DNA of 10,894 bases, from positions 1 to 10,894 of the forward strand of contig CAKTXB010000050.1 of the NCBI GenBank assembly GCA_934630555.1, written 5' to 3'. Within the stretch, counting starts at the first letter, position 1. Each line of letters opens with the position of its first letter. The translations under genes were made by a program, and so were the position numbers. This document shows, in pieces, positions 6,013-10,894 of this stretch. The notes beneath the pieces are model-generated. The model worked only from the letters and a program-made list of their open reading frames with translations, was not told where the DNA came from and ran no database searches. The stretch comes from an uncultured Oscillospiraceae bacterium. Lineage in GTDB: Bacteria; Bacillota; Clostridia; Oscillospirales; Oscillospiraceae.

Positions 6013-6368
6013 ACGAGCAGGCGGATGCCGCCGAACAAAATGAGCGCGCCGAGAATGCGGTGCAGCGCGCGGGCGGATACGCGGCGGAACAGGAGCCCCG
6101 CCAGTACGCCGCCGGCGGCGCCGCCGGCAAGGTAGGGCAGACTATCGGCAAGCGGCAGTGTGCCGTGCAGGGCATAGACGGCGACGGACACAAGACAGAG
6201 CGGCAGAATGATGCTGATGGCCGACGAGAAGGCCTTTTTATCCTCTAACCCTGCGAAGCGGATGAGCAGCGGCACGAGCACCATGCCGCCGCCCGCGCCG
6301 AAAAAGCCGTTGACAAAGCCGGCGGCTGCGCCGCAAAGCGCACAGCGCATGGTTTGACGGTCCATCAT
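6006..6368 (-). CDS. Half-size TauE/SafE family membrane protein (proximal half)
   Basis: This 120-residue protein has about four membrane helices and the same repeat signature, GFVNGFFGAGGGMVLVPLL (17-35), as its downstream neighbour. The segment KKAFSSAISIILP (44-56) corresponds to KAAQGINLLYFLP in the partner. It is presumably a plasma-membrane transporter subunit working with that partner. Two adjacent ATG codons are possible starts (6368 and 6365); GGAGG is 4 and 7 bases upstream of them, so 6365 may be used. The frame extends further upstream into the neighbouring terminator but has no ribosome site there. No clear promoter was found between the terminator at 6428 and the start; a weak one is possible. 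Confidence 0.85.
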   Translation of the reverse strand: MMDRQTMRCALCGAAAGFVNGFFGAGGGMVLVPLLIRFAGLEDKKAFSSAISIILPLCLVSVAVYALHGTLPLADSLPYLAGGAAGGVLAGLLFRRVSARALHRILGALILFGGIRLLVC

Positions 6369-6427
6369 TTTTCCTCCCGAATGCAGCGTGTTTGTATTAG
6401 CGTGTGCCGCAGGGTGCGAAAATATGC

Positions 6428-6459
6428 AAAACCCCGGCGTGGTGAAGACCACGCCGGGG
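6428..6459 (-). terminator. Intrinsic terminator after the PpiC foldase gene
   Basis: A perfect 12-bp stem (6432-6443 with 6448-6459) has a CTTC loop on the minus strand and is followed by TTTT (6431-6428). It lies 13 bases past the foldase stop codon and separates it from the TauE/SafE pair. Confidence 0.88.
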
Positions 6460-6472
6460 ATCTGGATGTTAT

Positions 6473-7978
6473 TCAGCGCTTGCTGGTGTATTTCATGGCC
6501 GAGGCGTTGAAGGTGTAGGTCGCGCCGTCGGTGATGGAAGTTTCCCAGGCAGTGTAGTCATTGGTACGCAGGGCGTTTTCAACAAGGTGGTCGCGGTACG
6601 TCGTGTCGCTGCGGCCAACGAAGTAGATGACGTGGTAGCCGTACTCCGTTTCGACGATGCCCACGTCGCCCGGCTGACGGGAGGCGTCGAAGCACCAGTT
6701 GTTGAAGTTTTCGACCATCTGGCCCGGGTAGACATTCTCATACAGGCCGCCTTCGCCGGCACCGGTATCGGAGGAGTAGGTCTTGGCGAGCTCAGCAAAG
6801 GCTGCTTCCGTCTGCTCGCCGGCTTCATACTCGGCCAGAACATCTTCGGCTTTCTGCTTGGCTTCGGCCATGGCGGTTTCGTCGGATGTGTCGGTGGCGG
6901 AGAGAAGAATGTGCCGGATGTTCACAAGCTGGGTGTCGTTGGTGTTGCGGCTGAGGAAGTAGAGCACGTAGTAGCCGGTCTCGGTCTCCTGCGCGATCAC
7001 GTCGCCGGACTTGCGGGTGGAGTCAAACAGCCATTCAGCCTGATCGCCGCCAATGCTGCTGTAGGCAAGGTCAGAGCGGAGCGTGTAGCTATCGTCCTCG
7101 TAGCTGGCTTTGCTGGCCTCAGGGGCGTTTTCAACGCAAAGGGCCAGATAGGCGTCTTCGCCGGTGGAGGCGGCGGCCATTTCCTCGGCGGTCGCCTTGA
7201 CGGCGGCCTTCGTTTCATCGGTGATGTCGGCATCGTCGCCCTGCACATCGGTGTAGGACAGGTAGAATGCGCGGTATGTCACGGTGTCATAATCGTTGGG
7301 GTTCTGCGCGTACTCGTCGGCGATCTGCTCAGCGGTATAGGTCAGGCTGGACTGGTAGTCGCTCGTGTACTTGCTGGCGATCTCGGTGATCTCCATGTAG
7401 TCGCGGAAGTTCGACTTGTTGCAGCCCGTGCCGTAGACGGCGGCAAGGTAACCGTTGCCGTTTGCATAGCCGCCAAGCGTGGCATAGGTATCGAACATGG
7501 AAACGGTGGAGTCAATGGTGGCCTGCTCGTCTTCGGTGAGCGTTACGCCGTCGGCAATGGCGGCGTCATAGACGGCGTAGACACGCGCGGCCTTTTCAAG
7601 GCCCTGCGTCATGAAGTAATCGGCCCAGGTCTCGCCGGTTTCTTCATTCTGCACCTGTTCGCTGAGCGGGGTGTTTGTGTCAATGATGTAAGAGAACAGG
7701 TCGCCGTACTGGTTCTGTGCGGTGGAATAGGCGTCGGCATAGAAGTAGTTGACCATGGCCGGCGACAGCTTGTGCGTGCCGATGGTGGCGGCGGTCGAAT
7801 GCGTGGCGAAGAAGCCGCCCGTCAGCATGGTGAAAAACACAACCAGCGCGACGAACACGGCGATGCCGGCAACAATCAGCGTGGTCTTGAGGCCCTTGCT
7901 CATACCGGCCTTTTTACCGGTGGTCTGCGGTTCGGCGGTAGCCGCCTTGCGCTCTTTCTTTTCGCGGGATGCGCTCAT
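6473..7978 (-). CDS. Membrane-anchored PpiC/parvulin-type peptidylprolyl isomerase (PrsA/SurA-like foldase)
   Basis: This is a foldase expected to act on secreted proteins outside the membrane. The 501 residues comprise a Lys/Arg-rich cytoplasmic tail (1-31), one membrane helix (about 32-53, without a lipobox Cys, unlike PrsA), a SurA/trigger-type helical region (about 60-225) and two parvulin-like repeats. The second repeat (about 351-458) is intact: NIRHILLS with His 356, then GEGGLYENVYPGQMV, and GYHVIYF with His 449. The first (about 232-345) aligns with it (RAFYLS; WLFDSTRKSGDV against WCFDASRQPGDV; GYYVLYF) but has Ala and Tyr in place of the two His, so it is probably inactive. ATG 7978 is chosen because the basic tail and helix follow; GAGAGG lies about 12 bases upstream. 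It has its own promoter and terminator. Confidence 0.93.
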   Translation of the reverse strand: MSASREKKERKAATAEPQTTGKKAGMSKGLKTTLIVAGIAVFVALVVFFTMLTGGFFATHSTAATIGTHKLSPAMVNYFYADAYSTAQNQYGDLFSYIIDTNTPLSEQVQNEETGETWADYFMTQGLEKAARVYAVYDAAIADGVTLTEDEQATIDSTVSMFDTYATLGGYANGNGYLAAVYGTGCNKSNFRDYMEITEIASKYTSDYQSSLTYTAEQIADEYAQNPNDYDTVTYRAFYLSYTDVQGDDADITDETKAAVKATAEEMAAASTGEDAYLALCVENAPEASKASYEDDSYTLRSDLAYSSIGGDQAEWLFDSTRKSGDVIAQETETGYYVLYFLSRNTNDTQLVNIRHILLSATDTSDETAMAEAKQKAEDVLAEYEAGEQTEAAFAELAKTYSSDTGAGEGGLYENVYPGQMVENFNNWCFDASRQPGDVGIVETEYGYHVIYFVGRSDTTYRDHLVENALRTNDYTAWETSITDGATYTFNASAMKYTSKR

Positions 7979-8021
7979 AGTGAAACCATTCCTCTCATGT
8001 TTGCTTAAAGTGTCAGCGTGT

Positions 8022-8050
8022 ATTATAGCGAAAAACATGCACGCTTGCAA
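8022..8050 (-). promoter_or_regulatory. Sigma-A promoter for the PpiC foldase gene
   Basis: On the minus strand TTGCAA (8050-8045) and a perfect TATAAT (8027-8022) are 17 bases apart. Initiation would be near 8015, leaving a leader of about 37 bases. Confidence 0.88.
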
Positions 8051-8110
8051 GTGGGAAAACAAAATTGTGATAGAAAGTTCATAAATTGTGTAAAAATCGG
8101 CCGGAAGATC

Positions 8111-8143
8111 AAAAAATTCCTCCACGCCGGAGCGTGGAGGAAT
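8111..8143 (-). terminator. Intrinsic terminator of the 6S-like RNA
   Basis: A perfect 12-bp stem (8116-8127 with 8132-8143) with a TCCG loop on the minus strand is followed by a T run (8116-8111). It directly follows the closing helix of the structured RNA, fixes that RNA's strand, and marks its primary 3' end. Confidence 0.93.
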
Positions 8144-8342
8144 GGACCCGCGGCGGCCGTGCGATCCCAATTATAACCTGCACGAAAAGGCAGGTGGGTC
8201 GCCTCTGCCGCGTGTCACTGCTTCCAACTTCCACTGCACGTCAAAGCGTGAGCGGGAGGCCTGCAATCGACGCGGCAAGTACAGCGTCCCGTGATCATAA
8301 TGTGGGTTTAAGTGGGATCGTCACGTACCCCGCAGGAGCGCT
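8144..8342 (-). ncRNA. ssrS: 6S RNA (RNA polymerase regulator)
   Basis: 6S RNA imitates an open promoter and sequesters the housekeeping RNA polymerase holoenzyme. On the minus strand about 195 bases fold into the typical rod. The closing helix pairs CCTGCGG (8336-8330) with CCGCGGG (8153-8147), then GTG with CAC and CGATCCCA (8320-8313) with TGGGATCG. A large central bubble follows, whose 3' side carries a small hairpin (CCTGC/GCAGG) and a TTATAAT. Then comes an upper stem, TGCCGCGT with ACGCGGCA, capped by CCGCT/AGTGG and CACG/CGTG. No credible coding frame crosses it. I identify it by architecture, size and terminator, not by alignment; another structured RNA is possible. The 5' end lies almost at the DUF1292 stop codon. 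Confidence 0.72.
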
Positions 8343-8345
8343 TGC

Positions 8346-8645
8346 TCAGTGGTCAGTTTCTGCGCCGCCCTCTTCTTCGTACATCAGGTCCATGAGCGCC
8401 TGATAGACAGCTTCCAGCTCAGCATCGTCATCCACGGTGACGAGAATGTCCTCGCCGTTTTCTTCTTCGACCTTTAGGATGCTGACCTCAAGATCTTCTT
8501 CGCTCTCTTCGCCTTCTTCCTCGGCGGGCACGAGGGCGAGATAGCGCGCGCCTTCATATTCCAGCTCGGCCAGGACCTCAAGCTCATATTCCTTGCCGTC
8601 TTCGTCGGTGATCGAGATAAAATCAGAGCCGTATTCTTCGCTCAT
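8346..8645 (-). CDS. DUF1292 family protein
   Basis: This small acidic protein of 99 residues belongs to the DUF1292 family (YrzB-like), of unknown function, often encoded beside ruvX in Firmicutes. Seen: the family start, DFISITDEDGKEYELEVLAELEYEG (residues 8-32), then YLALVPAEE, an acidic linker, and a conserved ILKVEEENGEDILVTVDDD strand pair before a short helix. ATG 8645 has GGAGG eight bases before it; an earlier in-frame ATG pair (8666/8663) lacks one. It has its own promoter. The 6S-like RNA begins about 5 bases beyond its stop codon with no terminator between. Confidence 0.93.
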   Translation of the reverse strand: MSEEYGSDFISITDEDGKEYELEVLAELEYEGARYLALVPAEEEGEESEEDLEVSILKVEEENGEDILVTVDDDAELEAVYQALMDLMYEEEGGAETDH

Positions 8646-8690
8646 GGAATTGTCCTCCGTCATCATTTCTGTGATTCTTTTTGTAATTCT

Positions 8691-8719
8691 ATTTTACCCG
8701 CATGACGGCGCAAAATCAA
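8691..8719 (-). promoter_or_regulatory. Sigma-A promoter for DUF1292 (and perhaps the 6S-like RNA)
   Basis: On the minus strand TTGATT (8719-8714) and TAAAAT (8696-8691) are 17 bases apart. Initiation would be near 8684, about 40 bases before the start codon. No other good promoter is seen before the 6S-like RNA. Confidence 0.82.
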
Positions 8720-8736
8720 GAGGTATTTCGCCGGGA

Positions 8737-8976
8737 TCAGGAGCAATATGCTTCCATGGCGGACGAGAGGGCCGCGCGCGTGGGGAATACCAGGCCGTGG
8801 GCAAGCTCCCGCTGCGCCTGCGGGGGGAGCGTGGACACGGGGCAGCCGGTGGGCTGCCAGCCGAGCCATGGGTCGTAGACGCAGACCGCGCCGCCGCGGG
8901 CCTGCAGGCGGTAAGCGGGCGCGGCGGCGGCGGCAAGCGTGAGGCAGAGTGCGAGGAGCAGGAACGTGCGTTTCAT
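8737..8976 (-). CDS. Small secreted protein with a BofC C-terminal-like domain
   Basis: This 79-residue protein starts with a clear signal peptide (basic MKR, hydrophobic core LLLALCLTLAAAAA, probable cleavage after about residue 22-26). The mature part of about 55 residues has the pattern YRL...GGAVCVYD, then STLP, QRELAHGLVF and a C-terminal L..AMEAYCS. This resembles small exported domains in Firmicutes of the type found at the C terminus of the sporulation regulator BofC (V..LP..DQ..L..GI......L...LEDY). The link is recalled similarity, not an alignment. Two Cys in the mature part could form a disulfide. ATG 8976 has GGAG eight bases before it. It stands alone, divergent from the PBP gene; I see no convincing promoter or terminator for it. 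Confidence 0.7.
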   Translation of the reverse strand: MKRTFLLLALCLTLAAAAAPAYRLQARGGAVCVYDPWLGWQPTGCPVSTLPPQAQRELAHGLVFPTRAALSSAMEAYCS

Positions 8977-9082
8977 GACATCATCTCCGTTTTCTTTCAG
9001 TGTGTCCGAAAAACGACTGCATATCCACCAAAAACGGGCGGGTATGATATTCACAATTTGTTTCCAAAATAATTGACAGGTA

Positions 9083-9091
9083 TGCTATAAT
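9083..9091 (+). promoter_or_regulatory. Extended -10 promoter for the penicillin-binding protein gene
   Basis: TGC (9083-9085) plus a perfect TATAAT (9086-9091) forms an extended -10. No good -35 lies at 17 bases; TTTCCA is at 20. A TTGACA at 9073-9078 is only 7 bases from the -10 and cannot serve as its -35. The start point would be near 9098, about 90 bases before the gene. Confidence 0.65.
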
Positions 9092-9187
9092 ACCACAATG
9101 AATTATAAGGTGGCTGAGTATGCCGCTTTTCATCTTTTCATCCAGACTGAGCGCGCGGCGGCAGACCGCTGCGGAAGGAGCTGCGAT

Positions 9188-10894
9188 ATGGCAAACAAGA
9201 GAGAGCATGGAGCACAGACCGGACGCGTGAGGCATATTTTTGGCACGATCGGCAAGGTGCTGGGTACGTTGGTGTTGGTGCTGGTGCTGACGGCGTCCAT
9301 TTTTGCGTGCCTGTTTGCGGTATATGTGAAAAACGATCTGTCGCAGCAGACGGCGTTCTCCATGGAGGGCTTTGCGCTGGACCAGACGACGGTCATTTAT
9401 TATACGGACCCGGACACGGGGGAAAATGTGGTGCTGCAGAAGCTCTACGGCGGCGCGAACCGCACGTGGGTGAAGTATGAGGACATTCCGTCCAACCTGG
9501 TCCTTGCCTGTGTGGCCATTGAGGACAAACGCTTTTTTGACCATCAGGGCGTGGACTGGATCACGACGATGAAGGCATGCGCCAAGATGTTTTTGGGTAC
9601 GGGCACGGCAGGCGGCTCGACCATTACGCAGCAGCTCATCAAGAACCTGACCGGCGCGGAGGAAGTGACTGTGCGCCGGAAGCTGGTGGAGATTTTCCGC
9701 GCGCTGGAATTTGAGAAGCAGTATACGAAAACGGAGATATTGGAGTGGTATCTGAACATCATCGGCCTTGGCGAGAACTGCTCCGGCGTACAGTCGGCGG
9801 CGCAGGTGTATTTCGGCAAGAATGTGGAGGATCTGGACCTGGCCGAGTGTGCGGCGCTCATCGGCATTACGAATAACCCCTCCATCTATGACCCGTATAT
9901 CAACCCTGAAAAGAACAAGGAGCGGCAGGAGATCATCCTGTACGCCATGCTGGAGCAGGAGTATATCACACGCGAGCAGTATGACGCGGCGGTGGCGGAG
10001 GAACTGCAGTTCCGCAACGCCAGCGGCGAGGCGGACGGCGAGGCGGAATACTATTCCTATTTTGTGGATCAGGTCATCCGCGACGTGGTAAACGACCTGT
10101 GCGACAAGACGGGCTACAGCTACGATATTGTATATAAGATGGTGACGACCGGCGGCTACAATATTTACTGCACGCTGGACCCGGATGTGCAGAAGGCGCT
10201 GGACGACGTGTATCAGGATCTGGACAACATTCCGGAAACGGCAAGCTCGCAGCAGCTGCAGTCCGGCATGGTGATCGTGGACAACGCCACAGGCGATGTT
10301 GTGGCACTGTGCGGCGGCGTTGGCGAAAAAGAGGGCAGCCTGACGTATAACCGCGCGACGATGAGCTTGCTGTCGCCGGGATCGACCATCAAGCCGGTCT
10401 CAGTGTATGCGCCGGCTATGGAGCTGGGGCTGATCACGCCGGCGTCGGTGTACGACGACACGCCGTATTCGTTTACGGACAGCGCCAGCTGGCCAAAGAA
10501 TACGGACAGTGTGTACCGCGGACTGGTTTCGGTGAACGAGGCGGTGTGCAATTCGTATAACACGGTGGCGGTGAAGCTGGTGGCGGAGATGACGCCGGAA
10601 TACAGCTACACGTTTGCCAAGGACAAGATGGGCCTTTCCACGCTGGTTTCGGACTATGTGACGAGCAGCGGCGAGGTGCGCTCGGACGTGAACCTTGCGC
10701 CGATGGCGCTCGGCGGCCTGACCAACGGCGTGACCGTGCGTGCGATGGCGGCGGCCTATGCCACGTTTGCCGACGAGGGCGTCTACCGCGAGGCGCGGAC
10801 GTATACGAAGGTGACAGACGCGAGCGGTAAGAACATCATCCTCGACAACACGCAGGAATCCTACCCGGCCATGAAGGACATGACGGCCTGGTAT
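9188..10894 (+). CDS. Class A penicillin-binding protein (PBP1A-type), partial
   Basis: This bifunctional enzyme polymerises lipid II into glycan strands and cross-links peptides outside the membrane. The first 569 residues are present. Seen in order: a basic cytoplasmic tail, one membrane helix (about 21-45), and a GT51 glycosyltransferase domain with AIEDKRFFDHQG (110-121; Glu 112 is the family's catalytic Glu), GGSTITQQLIKN (142-153) and EILEWYLNIIGLG (183-195). The transpeptidase domain from about residue 325 has PGSTIKP (397-403; nucleophile Ser 399, Lys 402) and the SYN motif (456-458). The KTG motif lies beyond the window. AAGGAG is seven bases before the ATG. Low sequence drift in all motifs suggests an active enzyme. 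Confidence 0.96.
   Translation, partial: MANKREHGAQTGRVRHIFGTIGKVLGTLVLVLVLTASIFACLFAVYVKNDLSQQTAFSMEGFALDQTTVIYYTDPDTGENVVLQKLYGGANRTWVKYEDIPSNLVLACVAIEDKRFFDHQGVDWITTMKACAKMFLGTGTAGGSTITQQLIKNLTGAEEVTVRRKLVEIFRALEFEKQYTKTEILEWYLNIIGLGENCSGVQSAAQVYFGKNVEDLDLAECAALIGITNNPSIYDPYINPEKNKERQEIILYAMLEQEYITREQYDAAVAEELQFRNASGEADGEAEYYSYFVDQVIRDVVNDLCDKTGYSYDIVYKMVTTGGYNIYCTLDPDVQKALDDVYQDLDNIPETASSQQLQSGMVIVDNATGDVVALCGGVGEKEGSLTYNRATMSLLSPGSTIKPVSVYAPAMELGLITPASVYDDTPYSFTDSASWPKNTDSVYRGLVSVNEAVCNSYNTVAVKLVAEMTPEYSYTFAKDKMGLSTLVSDYVTSSGEVRSDVNLAPMALGGLTNGVTVRAMAAAYATFADEGVYREARTYTKVTDASGKNIILDNTQESYPAMKDMTAWY

Noticed and set aside
6587..8008. A 473-codon open frame on the plus strand opposite the PpiC gene
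   Set aside because: It is exactly antisense to a clear gene, is Gly/Val-rich with no recognisable domain, and arises from the GC-rich codon pattern of the real gene.
8144..8342. SRP RNA, RNase P RNA or tmRNA as the identity of the structured RNA
   Set aside because: A GGAAGCAG-like string recalls SRP RNA, but it lies in the wrong structural place; no RNase P core or tmRNA tRNA-like end is visible. The rod with a central bubble fits 6S RNA.
8086..8403. A 105-codon plus-strand frame through the 6S-like RNA
   Set aside because: It crosses a terminator and the stems of a structured RNA on the other strand and has no coding features.
9073..9091. TTGACA plus TATAAT before the PBP gene as a consensus promoter
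   Set aside because: The hexamers are only 7 bases apart, so they cannot act together; the TATAAT is explained better by its extended -10.
9055..9110. A minus-strand promoter for the small secreted protein, using TATAAT in CTTATAATTC (9102-9107)
   Set aside because: No acceptable -35 lies at 16-18 bases; support is too weak.
1..10894. Mobile elements, phage genes, CRISPR arrays or defence systems
   Set aside because: No transposase, integrase, direct-repeat array or atypical gene block was found; all genes are housekeeping or conserved families.

Overview
The window looks like chromosomal DNA from a GC-rich clostridial Firmicute, probably an Oscillospiraceae-type gut anaerobe. This lineage call is an inference. 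It rests on the Firmicutes-style L10 leader ahead of rplJ, a zinc-ribbon L33 in an rpmG-secE-nusG cluster, DUF1292 and ruvX genes, a Na+-pumping decarboxylase beta subunit, strong AGGAGG ribosome sites and sigma-A-like promoters. No phage, insertion sequence, CRISPR array or defence system is visible; it is core genome.

Positions 1-4415 read on the minus strand. From the right, a promoter at 4387-4415 drives rpmG-secE-nusG-rplK-rplA. A second, near-consensus promoter at 1975-2002 drives an L10 leader with attenuator and then rplJ-rplL, which ends at a strong terminator (848-880). rpoB does not follow rplL. Instead there is a separately promoted, window-truncated Na+-translocating decarboxylase beta subunit. 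Two near-identical sequence blocks, GTGGGAGG ... ATCACCACT, lie just before the ribosome sites of rplK and rplA. They resemble the L1-binding stalk of 23S rRNA and are probably L1 feedback operators.

Positions 4455-5650 read on the plus strand: ruvX and a DUF2461 gene, ended by a terminator that works on both strands. Positions 5647-8050 return to the minus strand: a membrane-anchored PpiC-type foldase with two tandem parvulin-like repeats (the first apparently inactive), its terminator, then two overlapping half-size TauE/SafE genes that probably form one transporter.

Positions 8111-8976 (minus strand) hold a small secreted BofC-C-like protein, a DUF1292 protein and, directly after the DUF1292 stop codon, a structured RNA with the architecture of 6S RNA and its own terminator. 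From 9083 to the right edge (plus strand) an extended -10 promoter precedes a class A penicillin-binding protein, cut by the window end before its KTG motif.

The window therefore joins translation and transcription housekeeping (ribosomal proteins, NusG, SecE, 6S RNA, RuvX) with envelope functions (PBP, foldase, exporter). The most interesting content is regulatory RNA: the twin L1-like operators, the L10 leader, and a 6S-like RNA with no visible promoter of its own.
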